A stretch of 64,000 bases of DNA from Bacillus_BD oryzisoli_A (GCF_043641075.1 NZ_JBHZRC010000011.1:62001-126000), one strand, 5' to 3'. Shown: positions 8,936-17,634, counted from the stretch's first letter. Numbers and translations are program-made. Notes: generated by a model from the letters alone, not told the origin.

Positions 8936-10273
8936 ATGAGAAGTTATCTCATTTTAGGAATGTGTACACTTTTTATCATTCAATATTTTCTAGATGTGGT
9001 CTGGCTTCAATATGCTGTTGTCCTGCTCTCTCTGTTGGCCTTTTTGGGGAGTGCAGGACATGCGGACCGCTTTCCGCGCATTCTTGGTCTCGTGATGATG
9101 TGTGCTGGGATCATAATTGAATGGAGTAAAGGGACGGGTGTGGCTGGTATAAGCGTGGGAATCTTTCTGATTCTGCCGTTACTTAGTCTAATAACACTGG
9201 CGCCGCTTTTGGCTATTCCTCTGAAGCTTGGAGGATACTTTGAGTCAGTCTCTCGTTTATTACATAATCTGCTGCACCATCCGCAAAAATTATATGCGGG
9301 TATAACAGGAACATTATTTTTCGTCAGTCCCATATTAAACCTAGGCTCTGTCCGGATTATTAATGAGTTTCTGGAGGACCTGAAGCTGCCTCCCGCCATG
9401 TCAGCAAAAAGCTATGTTGTCGGTTTCTCAACTGCACTGATGTGGTCGCCTTATTTTGCATCAGTATCACTTGTATTGCATTATTTAAAGGTCCCATTTA
9501 AGGAGTATTTTATCTATGGAATGGGAATTTCGATCTTATCCTTACTTGTTGGAAATCTATTCTTTGCCATATGGGAAAAACGGAATCCAATTGAAAGAGA
9601 CGAGATATCCTCTTTCCAGCCAATTGAAAAGAAACAGCGCAGAAAGCTGTTTGAGCTAGTCCTTTTTGTTGCTCTACTAATGACTACATGTCTACTTATT
9701 GAAAGTGTAACAAAATGGTCGATGATTGTTATTGTCTGCCTTGTTTCGATTCTCGTTCCGCTGTTCATTACCGCTGTTACAGCAAAGTGGAAGCAGGCAA
9801 AGCCGTTATGGATAGACTTCCGTGACCGTGCGGTACCGATGATGAATAATGAAATCATGCTGTTTATGAGCGCAGGCATGCTGGCATTCGCGTTAAAAGG
9901 TACAAGTGTTATGAATGGAGTCAGTCAGTTTCTAAAAGTGATGGCTGATCAGTCCTTTTTCTTATTTGCCTTAGCTGTTTTGTTGATTGTGTTCTGCTTG
10001 ACCTATATTGGAATTCATCAAATTGCTGTTGTTGGTGCACTTGCTATGCAGCTGAATCCAGCCGAGCTTGGCATTAATAGCATCTCTTTGGCCTTTATAT
10101 TGTTATTAACCTGGTATATTTCAACAGCATTAAGCCCTTTCTCAGGCTTAAACTTAATGGTCAGCCGCTTTTCCCGTCTTTCAGGCGTTCAAGTTGGATT
10201 GCGAGTGAACGGCCTTTATATTCTGACAGTAGTCACAATTGGTATTGCAGCGATATCCTTTTTAAGATGGTAG
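8936..10273 (+). CDS. Unknown multispan membrane protein, possible transporter
   Basis: Not assigned to a family with confidence. It has 445 residues and about 11 to 12 hydrophobic segments with a basic cytoplasmic loop near residues 215-235 (FFAIWEKRNPIERDE, then KKQRRK). Duplicated features such as FSTALMWSPYFASVSL in the first half and WYISTALSPFSGLNLM in the second resemble the repeated inner halves of ion-transporter superfamily carriers, so an anion or dicarboxylate transporter is a reasonable guess. It lies 30 bases behind the TraB gene and ends before a strong terminator. Confidence 0.6.
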   Translation: MRSYLILGMCTLFIIQYFLDVVWLQYAVVLLSLLAFLGSAGHADRFPRILGLVMMCAGIIIEWSKGTGVAGISVGIFLILPLLSLITLAPLLAIPLKLGGYFESVSRLLHNLLHHPQKLYAGITGTLFFVSPILNLGSVRIINEFLEDLKLPPAMSAKSYVVGFSTALMWSPYFASVSLVLHYLKVPFKEYFIYGMGISILSLLVGNLFFAIWEKRNPIERDEISSFQPIEKKQRRKLFELVLFVALLMTTCLLIESVTKWSMIVIVCLVSILVPLFITAVTAKWKQAKPLWIDFRDRAVPMMNNEIMLFMSAGMLAFALKGTSVMNGVSQFLKVMADQSFFLFALAVLLIVFCLTYIGIHQIAVVGALAMQLNPAELGINSISLAFILLLTWYISTALSPFSGLNLMVSRFSRLSGVQVGLRVNGLYILTVVTIGIAAISFLRW

Positions 10274-10351
10274 ATTACTAGGTTCGTATCTTATTATTAT
10301 TGGAATCTTAGATAGAAAGAGATAGATAGAATAGGATATTTATTTCATTTC

Positions 10352-10400
10352 AGGGAGAAAATCACTTAATGAATGAGTGGCTTTCTCCCTTTTTGTTTTT
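10352..10400 (+). terminator. Rho-independent terminator of the TraB operon
   Basis: AGGGAGAAAATCACT pairs with AGTGGCTTTCTCCCT (10376-10390), followed by TTTTTGTTTTTTATT. Strong stem and T-tract. Confidence 0.85.
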
Positions 10401-10424
10401 TATTGGTTTATCATTCAAATCCAT

Positions 10425-10441
10425 TTGGCACAAAACTTGCA
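10425..10441 (+). promoter_or_regulatory. Sigma-54 (-24/-12) promoter for hbd-like gene
   Basis: TTGGCAC-N5-TTGCA matches the SigL consensus (TGGCAC, five bases, TTGC). It lies 59 bases before the ATG at 10500. A sigma-54 activator gene follows the served gene. Confidence 0.85.
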
Positions 10442-10499
10442 TTATATTTTTGTGAATCATGATTCTATCAATTTAATTAGGCAGGAGATGGAAAAGGCA

Positions 10500-11450
10500 A
10501 TGAAAAATATAACAATAATTGGTTCAGGTGTAATGGGAAGCAGTATTGCACAATCCTTTGCAGTTAGCGGCTATAACGTAACGATAAATGATGTAAAAGA
10601 GGAATTCCTGTTAAGGGCACAATACAGAATCTTTGATAATCTATCTTTACTTGTTGAGGAAGGAAAAATAACCGAGCCGGAAAAAGCGATGGCCTTAGCC
10701 AGTCTAGTATATTCAACTGATTTGGAGGAAGCTGTCAAAGAGGCCGATTTCATTATCGAGGCAATTCCAGAGGTTATTGAGATGAAGTGGGACCTTTTCA
10801 ATACATTAGAGGAATTCATGAAGCCTGACGCAATTGTAGCATCTAATACATCAACATTCCCGATTACCCGTTTGATGGAGAAAGCAGGATTTGCTGAACG
10901 AATGATCATTACACATTTCTTCAATCCAGGCCATTTAGTTCCTCTAGTTGAAATTGTAAAGCATGAAAAAACAAAATCAGAAATAGTAGAAAAAACAATC
11001 GATTTAATGAACAGTATCGGTAAATCACCAGTCCTTCTAAAGAAGGAGATTTCCGGCTTTATTGCCAACCGTCTGCAAACAGCGTTAATGCGTGAAGCTT
11101 TTTATTTGCTACAAGAAGGTGTGGCAGATGCACACGCTATTGATACAGCTATAACAGCTGGACCAGGGTTCCGCTGGGCATTCACAGGACCGATTGAAAT
11201 TGCTGATTTTGGCGGACTTGATACTTGGCAGCGTGTATTTGACAATGTTGCACCCGATTTAAACAAGGATATAGAAGCGCCTGCTATTATCCGTGAACTG
11301 GTTCAGCAGGGTAAGCTTGGTACAAAGTCGGGTGAGGGCATATATCCATATGATGAAAAAACAATAGCTCAAAAATTGGAGGAAAGAGACCGTAACTTTA
11401 TTAAATTGGGAAAAATGAAAGCTGTAAAAAAGGGAATGGGGCAGGACTAA
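10500..11450 (+). CDS. 3-hydroxyacyl-CoA / 3-hydroxybutyryl-CoA dehydrogenase
   Basis: Oxidises 3-hydroxyacyl-CoA to 3-oxoacyl-CoA with NAD. The protein has 316 residues; the ATG at 10500 follows CAGGAGA and starts just before the Rossmann motif IIGSGVMGSSIAQSFA. The segments ASNTSTFPIT and THFFNPGHLVPLVEIV are conserved in the family, including the catalytic His, and SGFIANRLQTALMREA begins the C-terminal domain. A longer frame from 10377 is hydrophobic and crosses the sigma-54 promoter, so it is rejected. Its own -24/-12 promoter and the activator gene next to it place it in the 3-hydroxybutyrate/butyrate regulon. Confidence 0.88.
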   Translation: MKNITIIGSGVMGSSIAQSFAVSGYNVTINDVKEEFLLRAQYRIFDNLSLLVEEGKITEPEKAMALASLVYSTDLEEAVKEADFIIEAIPEVIEMKWDLFNTLEEFMKPDAIVASNTSTFPITRLMEKAGFAERMIITHFFNPGHLVPLVEIVKHEKTKSEIVEKTIDLMNSIGKSPVLLKKEISGFIANRLQTALMREAFYLLQEGVADAHAIDTAITAGPGFRWAFTGPIEIADFGGLDTWQRVFDNVAPDLNKDIEAPAIIRELVQQGKLGTKSGEGIYPYDEKTIAQKLEERDRNFIKLGKMKAVKKGMGQD

Positions 11451-11484
11451 AATATTTATGACGGGTTCAGTTAAGCTTAGATTG

Positions 11485-11493
11485 TGTTATAAT
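11485..11493 (+). promoter_or_regulatory. Extended -10 promoter of the sigma-54 activator gene
   Basis: TGTTATAAT, an extended -10 element, lies 37 bases before the ATG at 11530. The -35 region is weak (TTCAGT at 11466, 16-base spacer). Confidence 0.5.
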
Positions 11494-11507
11494 GGAAACG
11501 CTATCAC
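11492..11507. promoter_or_regulatory. cre site over the activator promoter
   Basis: ATGGAAACGCTATCAC matches the CcpA consensus WTGNAANCGNWWNCAW at 15 of 16 positions and overlaps the -10 and presumed transcription start. CcpA binding here would repress the activator when sugars are present. Confidence 0.6.
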
Positions 11508-11529
11508 AGTCTAATCGAGGGTGATCGGA

Positions 11530-12885
11530 ATGAGTATCAATAAGGAAGAACAGTTTTATAAGGATATAATTGAGCTTGCCTATGATGGTATAGTTGTAGT
11601 TGATACAGAAGGTTATGTGCAAATGCTGAGCAAGTCATATGCTGACTTTATTGGTGTTGATCAGAATAGTTCAATAGGAAAGCATGTAACAGATGTTATT
11701 GAAAACTCTCGTATGCACATAGTCGCCCACACAGGTAAAGAGGAAGTTGCCGAGCTGCAAAAAATTAACGATAGCTATATGATTGCTACACGCACCCCGA
11801 TTATTAAAGATGGTAAGTTAACGGGGGCGGTAGGAAAAGTATTATTTAAAAACGTAGGTCAATTGACCGCATTATCAAAACGGATAAAATCGTTGGAAAC
11901 GGAATTAAAAAAGTATAAAGGGGTTTTCCGTGAAAGAAACAAGGCTACCTATACTTTTGAACATATGATTGGTCTAAGTTCTGCCTTTAAGGAAGCAAAG
12001 GCACATGCCAAAAAGGCAGCGAAAAGTGATTCCAATGTTCTGGTTTTGGGTGAAAGCGGGACAGGTAAAGAATTATTTGCCCATTCTATTCATAGCAGCA
12101 GCCGGCGTGCAATGGGTGTCTTTATTAAGGTGAATTGTGCTGCCATACCCCCAGAGCTTATTGAATCAGAGCTTTTTGGCTACGAGGAAGGCTCTTTTAC
12201 TGGAGCAAAAAAGGGCGGGAAGATTGGAAAGTTTGAAGCAGCTGATGGCGGGACTATTTTTCTTGATGAAATTGGTGAGCTGCCGCTCCATATGCAAGTG
12301 AAACTGTTGCGTGTATTACAGGAAAAGGAAGTGGAGCGGGTTGGTTCAACGAGCACCACTCCAATTGATGTCCGGATTATTGCAGCAACAAACCGTGATC
12401 TTGCAGAAATGGTCAGTAAAGGAGAATTTCGGCTGGATTTATATTACCGTTTGAAGGTTGTGCAAATAAATGTGCCATCATTAAAGGAGCGAAGTGAAGA
12501 TATTAGCTCACTTGTTTCTCATTTCTTGAAAAAGTACCAAAATCTGATGAAAAAACGAGTAAACGGGATTACCAGTGCTGCAATGAGGCAGCTGTGTCTG
12601 TACTCTTGGCCGGGAAATATACGAGAATTAGAGAATACGATTGAACGGGCATTAAACATGGTGGATGAAGATAAAGAGATTGGTCCTGAACATCTGCCTG
12701 TGGAAATAAGCGGCTATAAGCTGATGCCGTCTTTCCGCTCATTGGCGGAAATGATGGATGAGGCAGAACGAAAAGTAATTATCGATTGTTTGGAAACAAT
12801 GAATGGAAATAAATCCAAAGCAGCTCAGCAGCTTGGTATCAGCCGGACAACCCTTTATGAAAAAATGAATAAATATGGCTTATAG
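11530..12885 (+). CDS. Sigma-54-dependent transcriptional activator (PAS-AAA+-Fis)
   Basis: Enhancer-binding protein of 451 residues that would drive the two -24/-12 promoters flanking it. A PAS sensor domain (about 8-110) is followed by a short coiled linker (112-135) and the AAA+ domain (about 145-380) with Walker A GESGTGKE (174-181), the sigma-54 contact loop GSFTGA (221-226), Walker B GGTIFLDEIGE and the arginine-finger region RLDLYYRL. The last 25 residues (NKSKAAQQLGISRTTLYEKM) form the Fis-type helix-turn-helix. ATG 11530 is chosen over GTG 11521 because GAGGGTG precedes it at proper spacing. The PAS domain suggests an internal small-molecule signal. It belongs with regulators of ketone body or short fatty acid use. 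Confidence 0.92.
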   Translation: MSINKEEQFYKDIIELAYDGIVVVDTEGYVQMLSKSYADFIGVDQNSSIGKHVTDVIENSRMHIVAHTGKEEVAELQKINDSYMIATRTPIIKDGKLTGAVGKVLFKNVGQLTALSKRIKSLETELKKYKGVFRERNKATYTFEHMIGLSSAFKEAKAHAKKAAKSDSNVLVLGESGTGKELFAHSIHSSSRRAMGVFIKVNCAAIPPELIESELFGYEEGSFTGAKKGGKIGKFEAADGGTIFLDEIGELPLHMQVKLLRVLQEKEVERVGSTSTTPIDVRIIAATNRDLAEMVSKGEFRLDLYYRLKVVQINVPSLKERSEDISSLVSHFLKKYQNLMKKRVNGITSAAMRQLCLYSWPGNIRELENTIERALNMVDEDKEIGPEHLPVEISGYKLMPSFRSLAEMMDEAERKVIIDCLETMNGNKSKAAQQLGISRTTLYEKMNKYGL

Positions 12886-12890
12886 ATGGC

Positions 12891-12925
12891 ATCCCCCTTT
12901 GTTAAATCAAAGGGGGATTTTTTTA
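12891..12925 (+). terminator. Rho-independent terminator of the activator gene
   Basis: ATCCCCCTTT pairs perfectly with AAAGGGGGAT, followed by seven T. Confidence 0.9.
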
Positions 12926-13001
12926 TATTGGCTGACTAAAGCACTATGTTGATTGAAAATAAGAAGATTATTTACAGTGGAGCAGGGAATTTTATATAAA
13001 A

Positions 13002-13017
13002 ATGTAAGCGATTTCAA
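13002..13017. promoter_or_regulatory. Perfect cre site upstream of the sco operon
   Basis: ATGTAAGCGATTTCAA fits WTGNAANCGNWWNCAW at every position. CcpA binding between or beside the activator sites and the -24/-12 promoter would give glucose repression, as known for other SigL operons in Bacillus. Confidence 0.7.
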
Positions 13018-13046
13018 ACAATTTTATATAAACGTGAATATCGATT

Positions 13047-13103
13047 GTTCGGAAATCCTTACAATTTCTAAGCATATTTCTTTATGTGTAAGGAAATCTG
13101 AAC
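13047..13103. promoter_or_regulatory. Inverted repeat, candidate activator (enhancer) site
   Basis: GTTCGGAAATCCTTACA (13047-13063) and TGTAAGGAAATCTGAAC (13087-13103) match as an inverted repeat at 15 of 17 positions, 40 bases centre to centre (about four helix turns). Position and symmetry suit binding of the PAS-AAA-Fis activator. Confidence 0.55.
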
Positions 13104-13283
13104 AAAATTTGATAGAAACTATCTATTATATATAAATGATTAATCAATATTAATAATAATTTAAGAAGGTAAAAGATTTATTTAAATAATTTTTATAGAA
13201 TAATAGTCTTATCTACTATGGGTCTATCCTTTTTAACGGGTTTTTAAAATTTTTTTAATATAATTTTGGGGTATTTTTTAAAG

Positions 13284-13300
13284 TTGGCATGGAACTTGCA
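13284..13300 (+). promoter_or_regulatory. Sigma-54 (-24/-12) promoter of the sco/thiolase operon
   Basis: TTGGCAT-N5-TTGCA, 58 bases before the scoA start. It resembles the 10425 promoter closely, including the following TTATAT stretch. Confidence 0.85.
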
Positions 13301-13357
13301 TTATATATTGGTGTAATCATTAGTAAACTTACTTATTTCACAGGGAGGGCGCTGTAA

Positions 13358-14014
13358 ATGAATAAAATTATTCCCAAAGAAGAAGTATCAACTATTTTTA
13401 AAGATGGGATGACAATCATGGCCGGCGGATTTATGGGTGTTGGTACACCACAGGAGCTTGTATCCGCTGTTCTTGAATCAAATGCAAAGGATATAACATT
13501 AATTGCTAGTGACACGGCTGTTGTAGATAAAGGTGTTGGACCATTAATTGTAAATAAGCGGGTAAAAAAGGTGATCGCTTCACATATCGGTACAAATCCG
13601 GAAACAGGCAGACAAATGATTGAAGGTGAATTAGATGTCGAACTGGTTCCACAAGGGACATTTACTGAACGGGTGCGTGCCGGCGGGGCAGGGCTTGGCG
13701 GTGTATTGACACCGACTGGAATTGGAACGGTTGTTGAAGAAGGAAAAGAAAAGATAACGATTGACGGTCGTGAATTTTTACTCGAAAAACCGCTTCATGC
13801 TGAAGTAGCCATTTTGAAAGCACGCAAGGCGGATAAAGCCGGTAATTTAGTCTATAACCGTTCTGCCAGAAACTTTAATCCAATCATGGCCCTAGCAGCA
13901 GACCTTGTGATTGCTCAGGTCGATGAGGTTGTAGAGATTGGTGAAATCAATCCGGATGAAGTCATGACCCCTGGAATCCTGGTAGATAAAATCTTAGTTA
14001 CAGGAGGCAACTAA
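13358..14014 (+). CDS. scoA: 3-oxoacid CoA-transferase subunit A
   Basis: Alpha subunit (218 residues) of the enzyme moving CoA from succinyl-CoA or acetyl-CoA to acetoacetate. The family pattern GGFMGVGTPQELV near the start, GTNPETGRQMIEGELDVELVPQGTF and RAGGAGLGGVLTPTG are all present. Start ATG 13358 follows GGGAGGG. The beta subunit begins 2 bases after its stop codon. The sigma-54 promoter at 13284 is its only visible promoter. E. coli AtoD and Bacillus ScoA are the nearest models; which CoA donor is used cannot be told. Confidence 0.9.
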   Translation: MNKIIPKEEVSTIFKDGMTIMAGGFMGVGTPQELVSAVLESNAKDITLIASDTAVVDKGVGPLIVNKRVKKVIASHIGTNPETGRQMIEGELDVELVPQGTFTERVRAGGAGLGGVLTPTGIGTVVEEGKEKITIDGREFLLEKPLHAEVAILKARKADKAGNLVYNRSARNFNPIMALAADLVIAQVDEVVEIGEINPDEVMTPGILVDKILVTGGN

Positions 14015-14016
14015 TA

Positions 14017-14670
14017 ATGAGTGATGTAATGATGACTCCAAAACAGATTATTGCTGCACGTGTTGCAAAGGAAATGAAAGACGGAGATGTCGTGAATCTT
14101 GGCATCGGGCTGCCAACATTGGTACCTGACTATCTGCCTAAAGACGTAAATGTGATACTTCAATCTGAAAACGGATACATTGGTCTAGGACCGGCAAATG
14201 ATGAAATCGATATGGATCTCGTAAATGCCGGCGGGCAGCCAGCGGGTATCATTCCGGGCGGTGCATTTTTTGACAGCTTCTTCTCATTCTCGTTAATCCG
14301 CGGTGGACATGTGGATGTTACCGTTCTTGGAGGACTTGAGGTAGATGCAAAAGGGAATCTAGCTAACTGGATGGTGCCGGGGAAAATGGTACCGGGCATG
14401 GGAGGCGCTATGGATTTAGTTACAGGAGCCAAGAAGGTCATTGTTGCGATGGAGCACTGCTCTAAAAAAGGTACACCAAAAATCCTTGAAGAATGCACAT
14501 TGCCTTTGACAGGAAAAGGTGTTGTTGATCTAATCGTAACCGAGCTGGCTGTATTCAGTGTAACAGAAGAAGGGCTTGTTCTTGAGGATTTGCAGGAGGG
14601 TGTCGATTTAGAAACAGTTAGAGAAAAAACAGCGGCATCATTTAAGGTAAAAGAATTTATTGGTTGTTAA
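14017..14670 (+). CDS. scoB: 3-oxoacid CoA-transferase subunit B
   Basis: Beta subunit of 217 residues. The catalytic glutamate lies in LQSENGYIGLGP (family motif SENG), followed by NAGGQPAGIIPGGAFFDS and the GGHVDVTVLGGLEVD segment. It starts 2 bases after scoA with AGGAGG overlapping the scoA end, a coupled pair making a heteromeric enzyme. With the next thiolase it turns acetoacetate into two acetyl-CoA. Confidence 0.92.
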   Translation: MSDVMMTPKQIIAARVAKEMKDGDVVNLGIGLPTLVPDYLPKDVNVILQSENGYIGLGPANDEIDMDLVNAGGQPAGIIPGGAFFDSFFSFSLIRGGHVDVTVLGGLEVDAKGNLANWMVPGKMVPGMGGAMDLVTGAKKVIVAMEHCSKKGTPKILEECTLPLTGKGVVDLIVTELAVFSVTEEGLVLEDLQEGVDLETVREKTAASFKVKEFIGC

Positions 14671-14698
14671 TCAATTTTTTAATTGGGAGGATAAAGAT

Positions 14699-15883
14699 AT
14701 GCGTGAAGTCGTTATTGTAAGTGCAGTAAGAACAGCTATTGGAAGTTTTATGGGGACATTGAGCAATACTCCGGCAACAGAGCTAGGTGCAATTGTGATA
14801 AAGGAAGCCGTCAATCGAGCAGGAATTAAAGGAGAACAGGTAGATGAAGTGATTATGGGGAATGTTCTTCAAGCTGGTTTAGGTCAAGGCCCAGCGCGTA
14901 CAGCTGCTTTAAAGGCAGGGCTGCCAATTGAAACGACAGCAATGGCGATTAATAAACTATGCGGTTCCGGTTTAAAGGCTGTTCATCTTGCTGCGCAGGC
15001 GATTCAAACAGGTGATGCTGAAATTATCGTAGCAGGCGGAATGGAAAATATGAGCATGGCACCTTACCTGCTCCCTCAAGGACGCACAGGCTTTCGGATG
15101 GGTGATGGCAAGGTGATCGACAGTATGATTCAAGATGGTTTACAATGTGCAATCAACCATTACCATATGGGTATTACAGCAGAGAATATCGCTGAACAAT
15201 ATGGTTTAACCCGCGAAGAGCAGGATGAGTTCTCTGCCTGGAGCCAGCAAAAAGCAGAAGTGGCAATGAACGAAGGTAAATTCCAAGAGGAAATTGTACC
15301 AGTTGTGCTTCCACAGCGGAAAGGTGACCCCGTTGTATTTGATAAGGATGAATTTCCACGTGCAGGGGTTACAGCGGAAAAGCTTGCAAAATTAAAACCT
15401 GCTTTTAAAAAGGATGGTACCGTTACAGCAGGAAACGCGTCAGGTATCAATGATGGAGCAGCAGCACTTGTTCTTATGAGCAGAGAAAAGGCTGATGAAT
15501 TAGGCATTAAGCCAATGGCCATTCTTCGCGGCAATGGGGCAGCAGGTGTTGATCCAAGTATTATGGGGATTGGTCCAGTTCCAGCCACAAGAAAGGCATT
15601 AGAGAAGGCAGGACTTTCTATTGATAACATCGATTTAGTTGAAGCAAACGAAGCATTTGCTGCACAATCACTAGCTGTTGGCCGTGATCTCTCTATTCCT
15701 CGTGAAAAGCTGAATGTGAATGGCGGAGCTGTTTCCCTTGGTCACCCAATCGGTGCCAGCGGTGCACGTATTCTAGTTACACTATTACATGAAATGAAAC
15801 GTCAGAACTCCCGTTATGGGTTGGCGACACTTTGTATCGGCGGCGGACAAGGGGCAGCAAGTATTGTGGAGCTGGAAAAGTAA
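14699..15883 (+). CDS. atoB: Acetyl-CoA C-acetyltransferase (thiolase), catabolic copy
   Basis: Thiolase of 394 residues splitting acetoacetyl-CoA into acetyl-CoA. The nucleophilic Cys is in INKLCGSGLKAV (about residue 88); GHPIGASGARI and CIGGGQGAA carry the catalytic His and second Cys. ATG 14699 follows GGGAGG; an upstream in-frame ATG at 14660 overlaps the scoB end. It is third in the sigma-54 operon, hence a degradative role. A paralogue about as long, with the same motifs, lies at 24403 near the pha genes. Confidence 0.92.
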   Translation: MREVVIVSAVRTAIGSFMGTLSNTPATELGAIVIKEAVNRAGIKGEQVDEVIMGNVLQAGLGQGPARTAALKAGLPIETTAMAINKLCGSGLKAVHLAAQAIQTGDAEIIVAGGMENMSMAPYLLPQGRTGFRMGDGKVIDSMIQDGLQCAINHYHMGITAENIAEQYGLTREEQDEFSAWSQQKAEVAMNEGKFQEEIVPVVLPQRKGDPVVFDKDEFPRAGVTAEKLAKLKPAFKKDGTVTAGNASGINDGAAALVLMSREKADELGIKPMAILRGNGAAGVDPSIMGIGPVPATRKALEKAGLSIDNIDLVEANEAFAAQSLAVGRDLSIPREKLNVNGGAVSLGHPIGASGARILVTLLHEMKRQNSRYGLATLCIGGGQGAASIVELEK

Positions 15884-15918
15884 TTATCTTTCTGATTTGA
15901 GTCATAAGCGGGGCCATG

Positions 15919-16013
15919 CAAAAAAAGCGAGTGTACTAAAACGTACCTTCCATTTATTTTAGTTTTAAAATAAGATGTAGTACGTTTTAATAGATATGAA
16001 AGCGCTTTTTTGT
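15919..16013 (+). repeat. Long imperfect hairpin in the operon with embedded cre-like sequence
   Basis: Outer arms CAAAAAAAGCG and CGCTTTTTTG, with inner arms ACTAAAACGTAC and GTACGTTTTAAT, form a long interrupted stem ending in a T-run. It sits between thiolase and permease and may terminate or attenuate the operon. Its 3' arm ATGAAAGCGCTTTTTT (15996-16011) matches a cre at 14 of 16 positions. Confidence 0.45.
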
Positions 16014-16136
16014 AGGCTGCCCGCTATAAAACGATTGTAAAATGGTTTTTTTATGGATGTCTGAATCTATTAAGAACCATCGTCTGGGGAATATGCATCA
16101 AAAGAAATGCAATCTATTTATCCGGGGAGGATCTAT

Positions 16137-17579
16137 ATGGACTTAATTATTATCTTACTGTCACTCGGGCTATTAATGTTTATCGCCTATAAAGGCTATT
16201 CTGTTATTCTATTTGCACCAATCTGTGCCCTATTAGCTGTATTGCTGACAGACCCAGGCCATGTCCTGCCATTCTATTCAGGTGTCTTTATGCCAAAAAT
16301 GGTAGGGTTTATTCAAAACTACTTTATCGTCTTTTTACTAGGAGCTATTTTCGGTAAAGTTGTAGAAATGTCCGGTATTGCTGAATCTATTGCAAAAACA
16401 ATCGTCCGCTTAATTGGCGCTAAACAAGCGATGCTGACTGTTATTCTATTAGGCGCCATTTTAACATACAGCGGCGTAAGTTTATTCGTAGCCGTATTCG
16501 CCATTTATCCATTTGCTAATCAATTATTTAGACAGGCAAATATTCCAAAAAGACTTATTCCGGGAACCATTGCCCTTGGCGCCTTTACCTTTACAATGGA
16601 TGCATTACCAGGTACCCCGCAAATTCAAAACGTTATCCCGATTTCTTTCTTTAAAACAGATATCTATGCAGCACCAGTATTAGGTATTATCGGTGCCATC
16701 GTTGTTCTTGTAGTTGGTTTACTATATTTAGAGATGAGAAGAAAAAGGGCCCAGCAGGCTGGAGAAGGCTATTATGGACTTGGTGCTGAATCAGCAGCAA
16801 CTGCTGAAGGAGCAGCCGCTTCAAGTGAAGAACCAGAATATGTTCCGGATCTAAATACAAATTCTTCATTGCTAAGACAGATTTTAGCTTTTGTTCCACT
16901 TCTTCTTGTTGCTATTATGAATAAAATATTAACGACTGCCATTCCAGCTATGTATCCAAATGGATTTGATTTTGAAGCAATTGGTTTACCAGCATACAAA
17001 GTGGATGTAGCAAGTAATGCTGCAATTTGGGCAGTAGCGATTTCATTAGTTATCGGTATTGTTACAGCTATTGCTTTTGATATGAAAAAAATCAAGTTTG
17101 GTTTTAAAGAAGGACTTAACGCAAGTATTGCTGGTTCCCTTCTTGCTGTTATGAATACAGGTTCTGAGTATGGTTTTGGCGGAATCATTTCTTCCCTTCC
17201 AGGCTTTGGCCATATCAGCAACGGAATTTCCGGCGCATTCTCTAATCCGCTTGTGAATGGTGCTGTTACAACAAGTACACTTGCCGGTGTGACAGGATCT
17301 GCCTCTGGCGGTATGGGAATTGCTCTAAGTGCAATGGCTGAACAGTACAATCAGATGATTGCAGCAGCTAATATCCCGCCAGAAGTTATGCACCGTGTTG
17401 TTGCTATGGCATCAGGCGGGATGGATACACTTCCACATAACGGAGCGGTTATTACATTGCTTGCGGTTACGGGCTTAACACATAAACAATCATATAAGGA
17501 TATCTTTGCTATTACTATGATTAAAACGTTAGCTGTTTTCGTTATCATTGGCTTATATACATGGTTTGGTCTTGTTTAA
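16137..17579 (+). CDS. GntP family permease, probable 3-hydroxybutyrate/acetoacetate uptake
   Basis: Inner membrane carrier of 480 residues with about 12 helices and a soluble loop near 200-235 (basic RRKRAQQ, then an Ala/Glu-rich stretch). GntP/citrate-type features include MDALPGTPQIQNVIP and the Gly-rich GSEYGFGGIISSLPGF and MASGGMDTLPHNGAVIT. ATG 16137 is preceded by GGGGAGG; ATG 16107 upstream is not. GntP members move gluconate, but members beside ScoAB and 3-hydroxybutyrate dehydrogenase are usually annotated as hydroxybutyrate transporters; substrate here rests on context. Confidence 0.8.
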   Translation: MDLIIILLSLGLLMFIAYKGYSVILFAPICALLAVLLTDPGHVLPFYSGVFMPKMVGFIQNYFIVFLLGAIFGKVVEMSGIAESIAKTIVRLIGAKQAMLTVILLGAILTYSGVSLFVAVFAIYPFANQLFRQANIPKRLIPGTIALGAFTFTMDALPGTPQIQNVIPISFFKTDIYAAPVLGIIGAIVVLVVGLLYLEMRRKRAQQAGEGYYGLGAESAATAEGAAASSEEPEYVPDLNTNSSLLRQILAFVPLLLVAIMNKILTTAIPAMYPNGFDFEAIGLPAYKVDVASNAAIWAVAISLVIGIVTAIAFDMKKIKFGFKEGLNASIAGSLLAVMNTGSEYGFGGIISSLPGFGHISNGISGAFSNPLVNGAVTTSTLAGVTGSASGGMGIALSAMAEQYNQMIAAANIPPEVMHRVVAMASGGMDTLPHNGAVITLLAVTGLTHKQSYKDIFAITMIKTLAVFVIIGLYTWFGLV

Positions 17580-17634
17580 AAACTTAGAAATATATATTAA
17601 AAAAGCAGGAAGTTATTAATGAGGAGGAACAACG

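Larger units (their letters stand above)
12926..13283 (+). promoter_or_regulatory. Control region upstream of the sco operon
   Basis: AT-rich region without a credible gene; a 60-residue frame at 12953 has no ribosome binding site and unlikely composition. It contains a perfect cre site (13002-13017) and a long inverted repeat (13047-13063 with 13087-13103) at 180-240 bases before the sigma-54 promoter, the usual distance for an enhancer. Confidence 0.55.

Noticed and set aside
10377..10499. N-terminal extension of the hydroxyacyl-CoA dehydrogenase
   Set aside because: It would cover the terminator and the -24/-12 promoter; family proteins start at the Rossmann motif.
12953..13135. 60-codon open frame between activator and scoA
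   Set aside because: No ribosome binding site, AT-driven composition, and it covers the cre and inverted repeat of the promoter region.
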